Assembly (NCBI GenBank): GCA_030849075.1
Contig: JASAOO010003518.1
Coordinates: 1 to 64,000 of the forward strand
DNA: 64,000 nucleotides
DNA from: Zelonia costaricensis
Taxonomy: Eukaryota > Euglenozoa > Kinetoplastea > Trypanosomatida > Trypanosomatidae
Direction: 5' to 3'
Position numbers and translations under genes: made by a program
Shown: positions 12,101 to 24,687 of the stretch, one piece after another
How positions within the stretch are numbered: the first letter of the stretch is position 1
Layout of the letters: each line of letters opens with the position of its first letter
Notes under the pieces: generated by a model
Databases searched by the model: none
Seen by the model: the letters and a program-made list of their open reading frames with translations, nothing else
What the model was told of the DNA's origin: nothing

Positions 12101-12360
12101 AGCGCAGGGCAGCACCACATACACCACACCCGACCACGACAAACGGAACAGAAAGGAGCTGAGGATGTGAGCAGCCTCCGCACAACGCCGCGTTGAAGCA
12201 CACGGAAGAACGAAACCACGAGCACACTTTGGTGTTCGTGCACCCAACCACCACGGGAGGGTGAGCCCCAGAGAGAGAGGCGACGCACCACGTTACCGCG
12301 GCGGAAACAAGCGCAGATGCCAACACGCACCGGCGGCTGCCTCGTGCTGCCCCCCCCGCC
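9185..12360. other. Intergenic: MKT1L 5' region and MetRS 3' region
   Basis: No gene is visible in 3.2 kb. It holds CA/TG repeats (for example 10127-10151), GGGA arrays near 10211-10230 and long purine tracts near 10940-11120. Open frames here are low-complexity. It must contain the MetRS polyadenylation site and the MKT1L trans-splice site. Confidence 0.55.
10127..10151. repeat. (TG)n microsatellite
   Basis: Perfect TG repeat in the interval between MetRS and MKT1L. Confidence 0.9.
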
Positions 12361-14637
12361 TCACTTGCTCTTCTTGCCAGTCGTGGCGGCGGGCTTCTCC
12401 TCGTCCGCGGGAAGGGCGACTTTTTGGAAGATGACGCGGCCCTCCGCCAGTCCGCCGATCTTTGTGCCGGGTTTGACGATGCCGAAGGGGAAGTTGGCCA
12501 TGTCCGTGCGCGCCTCCGCCGGCACGCCGAGGACGTCCATGATCTCCTGCGTCTTCTGCGGCATCACGGGCTGCAGAAACATGACGCAAACACGCAGCCC
12601 CTCCATCGTCACGTACAGCACCGTCCCGAGCCGTGTCGGATCCGACTTGACCAGCTTCCACGGCGCGTTCTCCGTCACGTACGCGTTGAGGCTGCGCAGG
12701 ACGTCAAAGATCGCGATGAGGGCGCGCTGGATGTCGGGCAGGCAGTAGTAGTGGTCCACCGTCCCGGCCAGGTTGTTGAGCGCGGCGATCAGCGTCTTGT
12801 CGCTCTCCTTGTACTCCGCCGGCTCCGGCCACACCCCATCGACGTTGATCTTCGGCGCAACGCAGCGCGAGACGAGGTTGCCGAGAGTGTCGGCCAGCTC
12901 GCCGTTCAGGCGCGCCACCATGTTCTTGTCGCTGTAGTCGCCATCATCCTGGAAGTTCGACTCGCGCAGGAGGAAGTACTTGAGCGCATCGATGCCGAAC
13001 TCCTCCGCCTTCTCCACCGGGTCGAACGCGTTGCCGAGCGACTTGCTGATCTTCTTCTTGTCCTTGGTCCACCAGCCGTGGGCGACGAGCCGCTCCGGCA
13101 GCGGCAGGTCAGCCGACATCAGAAACGCGGGCCAGTAGATGGCGTGGAACTTCAGAATGTCCTTGCCGACCACGTGCGCGTCCGCCGGCCAGCGCTGCAG
13201 CAGCGTGAAGTCGTCGTCCCGCGTCTCCGTGCCGTCTGGGGCGACGCGGATGAGGGCGGAGGTGTAGTAGTTGAAGAGGGCGTCGAGCCACACGTAAATG
13301 CAGTGGCGCTCGTCGCCCGGCACGGGAATCGACCAGTTCAGCACCGACTCCCGCTTGCGGGAGATAGAGAGGTCGAAGAGGCCCTTCTCCACCTGCTTCA
13401 CCACCTCGCGGCGGCGGAACTCCGGGACGATGCAGTTCGGGTTGTCGTGGAAGTACTGCAGCAGCCGCTCCCGGAACGCGCTAAGACGGAACATGTAGTT
13501 CTCCTCCTCCACCCACGTCACGATGTGGCCGCTCTCCAGACTGATCTTGCACGGCTTGCCGTCCTTGTCCACGCCGTCTGTCACGTTCTGCGCCGTCAGG
13601 AAGGACTCGTCGCTGACCGAGTACCAGCCCTCGTACTTGCCGAGGTAGATGTCGCCCTTCGCTTCCAGCTTCTTCCACATGGCCTGCACAAGGTCCTCAT
13701 GGGTCTTGTTCGTCGTGCGGATGAAGTAGTCCATGTCGTAGTTCATCTCCTTGAAGCACTGCTTGAACTCGTTCGACACACTCGTCGTGAACTCCATTGG
13801 CGACACCCCCTGCTTCATCGCCGCCTCGGCCACCTTCTGCCCGTGCTCGTCCGTGCCCGTCATCACAAACACCTTCTCGCCCTTGACGCGGTGGTAGCGG
13901 CCGAGGACGTCGACGATGAGGGTGCTGTAGACGTGCCCAATGTGCGGCGACGCGTTCACGTAGTAGATGGGCGTCGTGGCGAAGAAGGTCTTCGTCTTCT
14001 TGGGGCTCACCTCGTACGTACGCGGCACGCGCAGGAAGTCGCCGCACTCCTGCACCGAGAGCGCGTCGAAGGCGGAGGCGATGAGCTCCTCGTGCTCCGC
14101 CTGGAAGGCCTTGAACCACGCCACGAGCCGGGGCACCTCCTCGGCCTGCGCGGCCGGCAGCAGCCCACCCTCGCACAGCGCCGGCAGCAGCGACGAGAAG
14201 AGAACGCTGTCCACCAGGAAGGACTTCCCCGACGGCGACCCCGCTACCGCGACGACGCCGCTGTGAGCGGCCAGCGTCCCATCCAGCTTTGCGAGCGCCG
14301 CCTCGGCCTCGCTCGTGATGCGGCGCTGCGTGTAGAGCGGGGTCAGCGCGGGCGTTAGCACCGTCGCCTCCCACTCCAGCCACTCCGCCTCACCCTCCTG
14401 CGAATTGTCGCCGGGCGCCGGCGCCGGCGCAGCAGCAGCGGCCAACTGCGCCTCATTCCAGAGCAGTCGGGCCGACTCGTTGCAGCTGAACAGCGGCGCC
14501 TTGGACTGGGGGAGCTGCAGAAAGGGGGTGCTGTACGTGCTGTTCAGCATCACCTCGAGCGGCTTCTGCACAAACATGGCACACAGCACGGTCTTGAGGG
14601 CCTGGTGGTTGGCCTTCTCGGTGAAGAACTTGAGCAT
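12361..14637 (-). CDS. MetRS: Methionyl-tRNA synthetase, cytosolic type
   Basis: A 758-aa class Ia aminoacyl-tRNA synthetase that charges tRNA-Met with methionine using ATP. The catalytic core begins near residue 215. The HIGH signature is intact near 229 (P-H-I-G-H), T-G-T-D-E-H-G-Q follows about 27 residues later, and the second signature near 527 reads K-I-S-K-S rather than K-M-S-K-S, a common MetRS variant. The connective-peptide zinc knuckle lacks the usual paired cysteines, as in MetRS1-type enzymes, and trypanosomatid enzymes are known to be of this bacterial-like type. Residues 1-210 form an extra N-terminal domain, possibly GST-like, of the kind used for complex assembly in other synthetases. 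The C terminus is a short Lys-rich tail. There is no obvious mitochondrial presequence. The start is the first ATG of the frame, with a candidate splice AG about 36 bases upstream. Confidence 0.95.
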   Translation of the reverse strand: MLKFFTEKANHQALKTVLCAMFVQKPLEVMLNSTYSTPFLQLPQSKAPLFSCNESARLLWNEAQLAAAAAPAPAPGDNSQEGEAEWLEWEATVLTPALTPLYTQRRITSEAEAALAKLDGTLAAHSGVVAVAGSPSGKSFLVDSVLFSSLLPALCEGGLLPAAQAEEVPRLVAWFKAFQAEHEELIASAFDALSVQECGDFLRVPRTYEVSPKKTKTFFATTPIYYVNASPHIGHVYSTLIVDVLGRYHRVKGEKVFVMTGTDEHGQKVAEAAMKQGVSPMEFTTSVSNEFKQCFKEMNYDMDYFIRTTNKTHEDLVQAMWKKLEAKGDIYLGKYEGWYSVSDESFLTAQNVTDGVDKDGKPCKISLESGHIVTWVEEENYMFRLSAFRERLLQYFHDNPNCIVPEFRRREVVKQVEKGLFDLSISRKRESVLNWSIPVPGDERHCIYVWLDALFNYYTSALIRVAPDGTETRDDDFTLLQRWPADAHVVGKDILKFHAIYWPAFLMSADLPLPERLVAHGWWTKDKKKISKSLGNAFDPVEKAEEFGIDALKYFLLRESNFQDDGDYSDKNMVARLNGELADTLGNLVSRCVAPKINVDGVWPEPAEYKESDKTLIAALNNLAGTVDHYYCLPDIQRALIAIFDVLRSLNAYVTENAPWKLVKSDPTRLGTVLYVTMEGLRVCVMFLQPVMPQKTQEIMDVLGVPAEARTDMANFPFGIVKPGTKIGGLAEGRVIFQKVALPADEEKPAATTGKKSK

Positions 14638-14672
14638 GGTTCAGCTGCCGTCCCTATTTTCCTGTTGGGCCA

Positions 14673-14674
14673 CT
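14673..14674 (-). promoter_or_regulatory. Candidate spliced-leader acceptor for MetRS
   Basis: On the minus strand an AG ends a C-rich pyrimidine/CCCA tract about 36 bases before the MetRS ATG. The tract is not a strong U-rich one, so an alternative acceptor is possible. Confidence 0.35.
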
Positions 14675-15496
14675 GCAGGGCGTGTGTGGGTGGGTGGGTG
14701 GGTGGGTGGTCGCAGGCGCGAATCCAGTAACGAAAATGAGAAGCCAAAAGACGATGGACGACGTGCAATCAGTTAGGGTTTGGAGGGAGAGGGGGGGAAG
14801 TGTGCACGGTATGGAGCAGAAGATGGTGCACACCGGCAGCTCTGTATGTGTGTTTGTGTTTGTGTTTGTGTGAAGGTGGGTTGGATGTGAAGGCGCACGT
14901 GCGTTACTTGAATAGGTTCTCTCTTTTCTTTTGCTTTTCTGTTTGCTTGTGTGTTTCGAGTTCGTCGGCGGTATTCCCTTGCGACACGGGCGGATGGGGG
15001 GGTGGGGAGGGAAGCGAAGGTGAGAGAGCGCGGTGGTGGCGAGAGTGGAGGTGGTGCTGACGGGAGATGGCAGGGCAGCACAGGGTGAGCGCGCACGCAG
15101 ATGGCAATGAGGGAAACTGCAGCCGGCACTGTGAAGTCGCCTCGCTGCTCCTCTTGCCACGTGAAGAGCCGCACCGCCCATGTGTCAGTGTACGCGAATT
15201 CGCGCCACTCAAGCATCGGGCACCCTCACTGTGGGGACGAGGAGAAAGTACGGAAGCCGCTGCTTCTCCGTCGTTGAGCTCGTCGCGGCGGCCGCCGCCT
15301 GATGGCGACCTCGCAGCGCGAAACATGCGAAGAGGGACGCTGGAAGCTCTTACTTCGCCGCTGCACCGCGTGCCAGAACCCTCTTCCTCTCTTCTCTCCC
15401 GCGAACTTCATCGACTGTCGATGGGCATTCGAGGGAGGGTGCAGGCAGCAGCAGAATTCGTCCGAGTGGAAGCGCCACACTGCCCTCCCCCCGCCC

Positions 15497-15647
15497 CTTT
15501 CCGCTGCACCACCTGTCAGTCTATGGCGTGCTGTTGTTTGTGTATGTGGGTGCTTCTGGAACGAACATCACNCTTTCCGCTGCACCACCTGTCAGTCTAT
15601 GGCGTGCTGTTGTTTGTGTATGTGGGTGCTTCTGGAACGAACATCAC
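15497..15647. repeat. Exact 75-bp tandem duplication flanking a single N (assembly join)
   Basis: Bases 15497-15571 and 15573-15647 are identical over 75 bases and are separated only by the N at 15572. An exact, unspaced copy meeting at an N is typical of two contig ends that overlap but were not collapsed. The true genome probably has one copy, or a longer tandem array. It lies outside any gene. Confidence 0.85.
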
Positions 15648-16385
15648 GCACCGCTCACGCAGAGCACTCAAGTGAACCAGAAAGCGCACCACGCGGAGGA
15701 AGACGAACAAAGAAAAAAAAAAAAGGACCAACACGGAGAAACAACTACGTTATGCTACTCGCCCCTTCATTAAGACGGTCTGCGTTCTTGCCAGACAGAT
15801 CCAAACACACACACACATATACACGCATACGAGCGCGCATTCAACGACGCGCACCTCACCCACGAGTGGTGCTGAAGCAAGCTTCACCACACCAGGGAGG
15901 GGGGGTGAGGAGCCACTACCAAGACGCACCTCCACAAACCCAAACGCAAACACACATACACACACACGCACACGACGTGGAAAACAGAAAGACACCAACC
16001 CACGCCGCCCCGGGGGGAGCGGGGAGGCCTCAAAAAGCACATAAACTAAAACGGAGGAAGGGGATGGGGGGCGCGTACGCCCACGACGAGGGAAACGACA
16101 CAAACAAAGACACTCACAAGCGAAGAGAAAAAGGAAGAGGAACGTGATCGAGCACAGGAGGAGGAGGAGGTGGGGCCGAGGTGGGGCACCAGGATTGGAA
16201 GAGCAAAGCACACGCACCGACACACAAGCAAGGGAGCTCAAAAGAAAAGGAGAAAAGGGCTAAGAGACTCTATAGTGGGGGGGGGGGCACACACGAACAC
16301 GCGCACACGCACACCATCACACAGCGTGGCAAGTACAGCGCTGCTCCGCGTGTTGGGGTGGTGGTGGTCAAGCTTGCACGGTAGC

Positions 16386-19300
16386 TCAACGCTGCTGCGC
16401 GGCCGGCGTGGCGCCGAGGCTAGTCGTCGCCGTCGCTGCCGTGGCATCTGCACGCGCGACGTCGAGCGCCGACCCTTGCCCAGCACCGGCAGCGGCGTTC
16501 TTCGAGACGCGCATGTGCACCGTGTGGTTCAGCTTCGCGAACATGGAGTCGAGCGGCGCGTAGTGGATGAAGGAGGTCTCCCAGAACTTGTACTTGGGGT
16601 CGCGCATGAGCTCCACAAACGTGTTCAGCACACCCCACGGGTGCGGCTGCACAATCACCGTCTTCTCGGCCAGCACGCGGGTGATCTGCTCCTGCACACA
16701 CGTCTGCGTCAGCGCCTCGACGGACGGGCTTGGCAGAAACAGGTTCAGCATGATGTTCGCAAAGAAGTTCGTCTGCAGGTTCGGGAAGCGCAGCTGGTTG
16801 GCGCACGCACCGAGCAGGTAGTACCGCCGCTTCGTGTTGAGGCGGCAGCAGAGGAAGCGGAAGCACGTGACAACGTTCGACCGAGCAAAGTTGGCCGGGA
16901 TACGCTTCTCGTGGGTGCGCAGGTACACGATTGCCATGTGCTGCACCACCGCGTTGATCAAGCTGCGCTTCGTCGTCGTCTGCGTCAGCTCGCTCAACAG
17001 TTCCGTCAGCACCGCCTCGCGGATCGGCGCCTCATCGCTGCTCACCATCGCCTCGAGGCCGGCGAGCAGCTGCGGCTGCAGGTTGAAGGTCGTGAAGGTC
17101 GCCTTGATGCACGCCTCCTGCACCGACGTGTCCACCACCTCCAGCATCGACGCGTCGGTCGAGTCGACGTGCGTGAACGGGTCAGGCAGGCGCCGGTCCG
17201 GCGGGAAGGAGCAGAGCACGGTGTTGAGCAGCTGCACGCACGACAGCGGGATCGCTTCGCACAGCGGGTAGTGCTGCGCGATGAGGAAGCGCGGGTAGTC
17301 GTGCAGCAGTACGAGCACCAGCTTCAGCAGCGACTTGTAGAAGACGAGCCCGTTGGGCGAGATGCGGTTGCCCTTGATGAGGAACTTCACAAACATCATC
17401 GCGCCGGCGAGGAGCTCCGAGTAGCTCTGCCACATCGACGAGTGGTTCATGAACCGCGGAATGACGTGCCGGTGCGCGAGGATCTCCAGCCACCCGAAGA
17501 CGAAAGCGGGGTACTCCATCGGCGCGACGCGGCGCAGGAAGGCCTGGAAGGCGCTCGTGAACTCCGCCGACATGGGCCGCGACGTGGACGTCTCGAGGCG
17601 GTGCAGCGAGTAGACGAGGTTGCTCAGCAGCCGCACGTACGGCTGCTGCTGGAAGACGGGGATGAGCGCCTCGTCCTCGGCGAGCGTCCACGCCGGCGCC
17701 GGCCGCGTCTTGGCCACGACGTTGTGGTGCTCCGTCAGCACCCGCATCACCGCATCCAGCAGGCGGCGCAGCAGCGTCGTCTCGGCGCGCAGGTCGTGCG
17801 ACGACTCGTTGCGCAGCGAGCAGCACTGCAGCAGCACCATGACGAGGTCGATGAAGCCGTCGCACATGACGAAGGGCTTCGCCGTGTACGGGGTGCGGTA
17901 CCCCGGCGGGCCGCCCGGGCGCTTGCCGGCAAGCGTGTCACCAGTGATCGTGCCGTCAGCCCGCTCCATCGCGAGCATCGTGTTGGCGTAGTACTCCACA
18001 CAGTACGCGACACCGAAGCCGAGGAAGACCTGCAGGTGCGTCGTGTCCAGCATCCCGCGCTGCTGCAGCGTCTTGACAAACTCGACGGAGGGGATGCGCT
18101 TCTCGGCGTAGCGGTGGCCCTTCTGCGACCACGTCGCGATCCAGTCGTTCATGAGCTGCCGCACCTCCCTCTGAAAGTCAGGCACCTCGCCGGGGCCGGA
18201 GAAGGTCACGGGCACGAGCAGCTTCGTGACCTGCGCCGGCACCTGCTTGCTCAGCGGCGGCTCCGTCATGTACGATGGCAGCGTCTGCGCCGGCGCCGGC
18301 GGCGGCTGCGCGGCGCGGGGGGCCCGCGTCCGGGCGATCGTGTCAAGCGCCACGAGCGTGCGGCGCAGGTCCTTCGAGGCGACAAGCTTCTCCTTGATGA
18401 TGACGTCCGTGATGATGTCGCCCGCGAACGTGACGTGACTCGGGGCGCCCGACGTGAGCGCCTTGGCCAGCGCGTCGTCGAAGTCGTTGCACTTGAGCAG
18501 CCGCAGCCGGATGAGGTCGGTGGTGAGCTTGGAGAAGGAGTAGCAGTGGCTGTGGCGCAGGAAGAGCCGCGTGAACTCGTCGCGGTTCATCTCCTCGCCG
18601 CACTCGCGGCACCGCTGCAGGATGCGAAGGAAGAGCTGGTGCAGCGCGGCCGAGATGCGCAGCGCCTCTTGCTGCCACGCCGGGTCGTCCGCGGGGTTGG
18701 GCACCCCGTCGGGGTTCGCGGCGGCGGCCGCCGCAGCGGCAGCAGCAGCGGCAGCAGCAGCCCCAGCGTTCTTGGAATTGCTGTTCACCTGCTTCACCAG
18801 CCGCTCCGTCGACGCGGCGAGCGACATGAGGCGGTTCAGCATCGGGCTGAGGAAGTACGGACTCGACTGCTCCGTGATGAGGCTCATCAGCAGCGCATAG
18901 TGCTGCCGCAGCGTCGCCTGCGTGTCCTCAGGCTGCCCGGGCAGCCGCGCCGGCGCGGTCGCCTCCAGCTGCGTGAAGTCGATCGGCGCGGCCCCGTCGT
19001 TGGCGTAGTAGCGCGTGACGTCCTCCTCCACACTGCGCAGCACCATCGTGAAGAGGGCCACGGAGGGGACGCAGCTGTAGAAGTCCTCGTACACGCCGCG
19101 CTGCGGCGCCGGCATGCGCCCCGTAGGGACGAGCGACTCGCCCATGATGCGCAGGAGCTGCTCCGCCTCCACCTGGTCCGGCGGCAGCTGCAGCGGCTCC
19201 TGCCCCGACATCGCGTTCGCCTTCTCGCGAGCCACCTTCACGAGGCTGCGGCTCGTCACGGTGGCCGCCTCCTCCCCGACGGCGTACTCGACGGCGCGCA

Positions 19301-19893
19301 TGCACAAGTCGAAGCTGTCGCGCACCAGCGTGTCCCGGATCGCCTTCTTATGCTCCATCGCCGTGACGGGCGGCAGGATCGCCTCGAGCAGGTTCGTCAT
19401 GGAGCGGTGCAGCAGCAGCGGCAGCTCCTCCCGCAGCATCACGTAGCTGAGGCTTGAGGCGAGCGAGCGGGACATGCCGTCGCAGGCAACCAACATGTCG
19501 TCCGCGTACGGGTCGCGCGCGTAGTCCTTCACGACCAGCCGCTCCGTCGTCAGGGCCGCTATGGCGACGCTGCGCTGCATACAGTACCCCGCCGCCTCCT
19601 CCACGACCGACTGCAGTCGCACCACGAAATCGTAGGCGTGCTCGCGCAGCAGCCGCACCTTGTCACCGAAGGACGGGTCGCCGAGCATGACAAGCACGGA
19701 GTTGAGGGCGACAACAATGGGGGCGCGGATCGGCTTGTCCAGCATCTGCATGATCTGCGCCACCTCCGACGGCGGGCCCTGGGCCTTGTCCTTCGGCTGG
19801 AAGGGCTCGGCGCTCGCCTGCAGGGGGCGGGCACTGCTCCGCAGCGACTGCTGCATCGGCGGCGACGTCGAGGCTGTCGGTGGGGGCAGCTGC

Positions 19894-19926
<33 letters not shown>

Positions 19927-22900
19927 GCGGCCAGGGTGGCGGCGGCGGCAGCGGCGGCGGCGTTGGGCTGCGCCGCCGTGTCCTCGTCGCCGATGCGGAA
20001 GTCGGGGCTCTCGCTGACGTTGATCTCGCCGTACACGTCGCGCAGCCGCGTCTCGGTGGACGCGTTCGAAGCGTGCATGGCCACGTACTTGGCCAGGTCC
20101 TGCATGGACTGATCCAGCGACTTGAGCAGCAGCTCGAGCTCGAAGCGGAGGGTGACGCGCAGGTGAGGCAGCGAGTACATCTCCATCAGCAGCGCCAGCT
20201 GCGCCATCGTCCACGGGTTCGGTGGGCAGAAGAAGCGCGACTTGGCGCAGCTCGTCAGCACACGCGTGATGAAGGAGACGACGGGCACGAGCTTGCCCTC
20301 GCGGATGCCCTGGCACAGCAGCGACTTGAAGTGCAGGTCCTGCTGCAGGATAGGGATGTTCTTCTCCAGCGTGATGCTGCCGAGCCAGGAGCCGAGGTTG
20401 CGCAGCAGGATGCGCTCGCTTGAGTCCGTGCCGATCTTCTGCGAGCTGAGCAGGCGGTGCACAGCGCCGATGCTGGCCTTGCGCAGCGCGCGGTCGAGGT
20501 CCTTGAAGTGCAGCTTCGTGATCAGATCGATGTACATGGAGTGGTAGTTCGGCTCGAGCGCCGCACGCTTGACGACGAGGTAGTCGGCAAAGTACTCGTA
20601 GTATTCGGGCCGCAGCAGCTGCGACAGCTCCTTTGCGTTGCTGTCCAGGTTGCGCACATCCGTGTTGCCGATCAAGAAGTTGATCTGCTCCTGAATCACC
20701 CGCGGCGGCGCCGTCACGTTGGCGTTCGTCACCAGGGTGCCGATGTCCAGCGTGTGCAGCTTCGTCGCGGCGAGGTCGGTGAACTTCTTCGACTGCGCCG
20801 AGGCGGCGGAGACGATGGCGGGGTCGATGGCGGCCAGCGCCTTGTTCGGCGACCCGGGCTGCCGCGGCGACGTCGGCGAGTTCGCGTCGCCCTGCTCCGC
20901 TGGCGAGGCTGCCCCGTTGCGGGCCGCCGCGTCCTCCTGCTTGATGCCGCGGTTGATCGCCGCGACGATGCCAGGCACGCGGAAGTCGAGGTCGCGCACG
21001 TAGCGGAGCGCGCGGCCGTACTGCGGCCAGTCCGGCAGCCGCGACTTGACCTGCTCCAGCGCGATGATGCCGTACTCCTCCATCGCGTAGTTGCCGGGCT
21101 TCGCGACGGCGGGCAGCAGCACACCCCAGGCCCGCTGCTGCTGGTTCGGCGGCAGCAGGTCCTTGGCGATCATCTGCCCGTACAGCTCCGCGAAGAGCTG
21201 CAGCTCCTTGCGGGGGTAGAAGCCCATCGCGGACGTCTCGTCGAACATGATGCTCACAATGCAGGCGTACAGCTGCTTGTCGCGTGGCACCGTGCTCTTC
21301 AGCAGCCGCTCCACCGTCGCGATCGCGGCGGCAGTGCTGCCGGCGGCGTACATCTTCTTGAAGAACTCGAGTGCCTCATTCTCGACGTCCTCGGGGAAGA
21401 GGGAGTCGGTGGAAGCGAGCAGGGTCTTGGCGCAGTCCGTCACGCTCTTCAGCACCTCCTTCAGCGGCGAGGCGAGCAGCGCATTGAGGGCGGCCGTGGC
21501 GCTCACGACGTACAGCTGCTTCTCCTGCAGCAGTTCCGCCACCTCTACAATGTTCATCGCCACGGCGAAGCGGTTCTCCGTCGCGTTGGCGCGGAAGTGC
21601 AGCTTGCCCTCCAGCGCGCGGTGCACCCACTTGTCGCTCTGCTCCCCCGCCTCGTCCATGCACATCCCCACGGCCGTCACCAGCCGCGGGCTGCCGCTCT
21701 CCGCCAGCACCCGCTTCGCCGCCGACTTGCACTTGAAGACAACCTGCAGCGCATCGAGCAGCCGCTCCGGCGCCGTCTCGGTCATCTCCGACAGCACGCC
21801 GATCATAATGCTCAGCCGGCCCTGCTTCTCCAGCACCGGCACGATGTGCAGCGACACCGGCTCCATCGACGGGCAGTGCGCCTTGAGCAGGTGCCTGATG
21901 CACGTGAAGTGCTTGATCGTGCCCGGGAAGCTGCCCGTGAAGAGGTGGTAGAGGAAGAGGAGGGGCAGCTTCTCCATCGCAGGCCGGAAGACGTCGTTGT
22001 CGAAGTCCTTGTCGCGGCTCGCCACGTGGAGGGCGGCCTCGACGAAGGCGGTGGAGCGCCAGAGGTCCATCTCGGCAGCCGTCACACCCGACGGCTTCGT
22101 GCCAGGCAGCAGCTCCGTCGGCGCGTCGAGGGCGAGCAGCTTGCGGCTCACCTTGTCCGGGTGGCGCAGCACGTACTCGAGCACGCCGCGCTGCCGCATC
22201 GTGTTCTCCCACCGCCCGAGGAACTTGTCCACCGGCGGGTACTCGTTCTCGGGTTGGAAGCGGTGGTAGGCGTCGAAGATGACGGAGATGTGCTTCGCGC
22301 GGAACGGCTCGCCGTCGGGCTGGTCGAGCAGCCGGATGACGAGGTCCCAGTTGAAGGCGTTCGGGCACCGCTCACTCAGCGCCTCGAGCAGCGGCATCGC
22401 ATTCACCAGCGACGTCGTCCCGCTCATGCTCTTTGGCGAGTTCTTGCCCGACGCGGTCATGAGCGAGGCGTAGGTGCTGCTGTCGTTGACCGCCGAGCCG
22501 GCAGACGCGAAGAAGGAGAGCACCTCAGCCCCGTCGCGCTCCGTGAAGGGGTGGGGGAAGATGCTGAGCAGCTCGCGCGAGTCCGCCAGCGTCGTCACGC
22601 AGCCGGTGCCCAGCTCCCGCAGCACGCCAGCGACGCTGACGCGCGGCTTCACCTCCTTGCGCGGCTTCACCACGCGGGCGGTGTGGCACGCCGCGGCGAG
22701 CTGACCGTCCAGGTTGGCTGGGGCAAGACCAACCTGCCGCGAGAGCAGCGCCGCGGCCCGCACGCCGCCGTCGTCCTCCTTCAGCGCGGCCTGTGGGACG
22801 TTGAAGTCCTCGAGCAGCTCCGTTGCGGCAGCCTTCACCATCGCGTTGCCGCCGAGCACGAGCGCCATGGCCATCTGCATCTGCTTCATCGGCGTCAGCT

Positions 22901-23234
22901 TGAGGTCGCCGGCCATGAGCGCCGTCAGCGACTCCTTCGTGAGAGTCGCCGCGCTGCCGTCCAGGGCGCAGGCGACCAGCGTCAGGCCGTTGGGTCGACT
23001 CAGCGCATCACCGACGAGGCGCGCCGCCAGCAGGGCTCGCTCATCGCTGCGCGAGGTCAGCAGCGCCGTGCACGTCGCCTTGATGGTGAAGCGGTGCAGC
23101 TCCACCGAGCGGGCGCAGTGCTGCTCCAGCGTCGTCAGCGTCGTCTGCACCGTGTTCTTGGAGACGGCGCCGAGGATGTAGCGGATCGCCTCCCCCTGCG
23201 AGCTGCCAATGTCATTGACGCGGTCGTACAGCAT
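16386..23234 (-). CDS. NOT1: CCR4-NOT complex scaffold subunit NOT1
   Basis: A 2282-aa protein of the size expected for NOT1, the scaffold on which CAF1 and the NOT modules assemble for mRNA deadenylation. Domains visible in order: an N-terminal helical HEAT-like region; a MIF4G-like CAF1-binding domain at about 938-1040; a polyGln tract (about 1102-1114); a DUF3819/CN9BD-type helical domain at about 1205-1290; a polyAla tract (about 1489-1505); and the highly conserved C-terminal NOT1 domain from about 1900 to the end, with the R-F-P-N and H-P-W-G-V-L motifs. Trypanosomes rely on CAF1-NOT for most mRNA turnover. The homopolymer tracts sit between domains, so they are probably linkers. The start is the first ATG of the frame. 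Two antisense frames over 1000 codons long overlap it and are codon-bias shadows. Confidence 0.95.
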
Positions 23235-24189
23235 CTTGACAGCAGCCAGTTGCGACGCCTTTGCTTTTTTTTCTTCCGTGTGGGTGCGAGATGTCGGGTA
23301 GGACCAGGTGTAGTGCTGCGCGGCCGCCTCACGTTGCGATTCTGCGACGCCTCACACGGTGTTGTTCGTAATTTTGCGGTGTCGCGGACGGCACGCGAGG
23401 GTATAAAGAGGGAGGGGGGCGGAGCCGGGGGCGAGTCAGTGAGTGCAGCCACGGAAGAGCGCTCGTGCGAGGCAGGCCTGCACGCCGGCAAGGTGGCACA
23501 AAGGAGGGCAACAACGGAGCAGAGTACACGACGCGTTGACGGCGAGCCGGAAGAGGGCAAGCCACACCACACAAAAACCAAACCAAACACAAAAAAGAAA
23601 CTGTCGAGCCAGACACAAACAAGGCAATGAGCAACGTTTGGAGATCGGTTGAACCAGTCACACCAGAGACAGAGAGCCGAAAAGGCACAAGAAAAAACAG
23701 AAGAAGGGGGTGGGGAGCGCGCGCAGCCGCCGTGTTCCTCCTCTCCTCTTTCCTGTTCGTCCCGGCTGCTGATCTCGTGCGTGCAGCGTGCAAAGGAACA
23801 CGCTCTGATCCTAGGTACAAACACCAACACACACACAAACGGACACACACACGCACACAGTTTTAAAATGAAAAACGGCGAGAAAGAAAAGTGAGTGAAA
23901 CAAAAAGAAAGCGGTGTTGTGGAGCGTTCGACTTTCCGTGAGATCGGCCCTCTTTGTGTGCAGGTGCGTGCTTGTCGTACGCAAAGGGTAGACGAGGAAG
24001 AATGGGAAGAAGAACAGGAGATGCGGCCAACTTCCAGTAGTTTCACTTTACTAACACAAGCGGCCAAAGAGCCCAAGTGTAGAGACGCGAGGGGGGGGCA
24101 AGGGAGGGGGAGGAAGTGGAGTAGGCGACTGCGAGAAGCCACGTCGACTGCCCGACACGCGCAGACACGCACAGAAGACTGGGCTCGAC

Positions 24190-24225
24190 GCACGCACACA
24201 CACGCACACACACACACACACACAC
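24190..24225. repeat. (CA)n microsatellite
   Basis: CA repeat of about 36 bases with a few CG steps. Confidence 0.9.
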
Positions 24226-24661
24226 GGACACTCACAAGACGGAGAGAGAGCGCCACACACACGCACCAGAACAGAGAGGAAAAAACACAGAGAACGGGAA
24301 CACAGAGTGAAAAAAACAAAAACGAAACACAACACGAAGCACGAGAGGAGGGAAGGTTGTGCGACCGACACAAGACTCACAAGCACTCGCACGCACACGC
24401 ACACACACTCGCGGGTGGGAAATAGAATGGTGGGGCGGGAGGGGAATGGGAGACGTGTGAAGGGCAAGGAGGTTCTTTGATTCGACTTTGCGTTTTCGAC
24501 TACGTTAACAAAACGAACTCGTGCGCAAACAGACACTGCGGCGCGTTCGTGGTGGCCAATGCGCGTGAGAAGGAAGGTGTGCGAGCACGCCGGTGCGGGG
24601 TGCAGAGAGCAAAAGGCAGACACACATCAAGCGCGGTGTGTGAGTACGCGCGTATGCGTAA

Positions 24662-24687
24662 GTGTGTGTGTGTGTGTGTGTGTGTGT
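24662..24687. repeat. (TG)n microsatellite
   Basis: Perfect TG repeat about 440 bases from the (CA)n tract at 24190. The two are in inverted orientation and could pair in RNA. Confidence 0.9.

Larger units (their letters stand above)
14638..16385. other. Intergenic between MetRS and NOT1, with an assembly gap
   Basis: No gene seen. The interval holds a 75-base exact duplication around a single N (see the repeat entry), CA-rich sequence near 15800-15975, and a G11 run near 16280. Frames crossing 15500-15650 are artefacts of the duplication. Confidence 0.6.

Noticed and set aside
12424..14358. 644-codon plus-strand frame opposite MetRS
   Set aside because: Antisense shadow with no conserved sequence; MetRS on the minus strand explains the region.
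14770..14780. TTAGGG-like hexamer (also near 57631)
   Set aside because: Single units only; not a telomeric or interstitial telomere array.
15302..16147. 281-codon plus-strand frame across the N
   Set aside because: It crosses the duplicated 75-base segment and the N, so it is an assembly artefact.
16170..19457. 1095-codon plus-strand frame opposite NOT1
   Set aside because: It is antisense to a well-conserved gene. Long antisense frames arise from high third-position GC; the translation is His/Arg/Leu-rich with no motif.
20457..23630. 1057-codon plus-strand frame opposite NOT1
   Set aside because: Same codon-bias shadow as the frame at 16170-19457.
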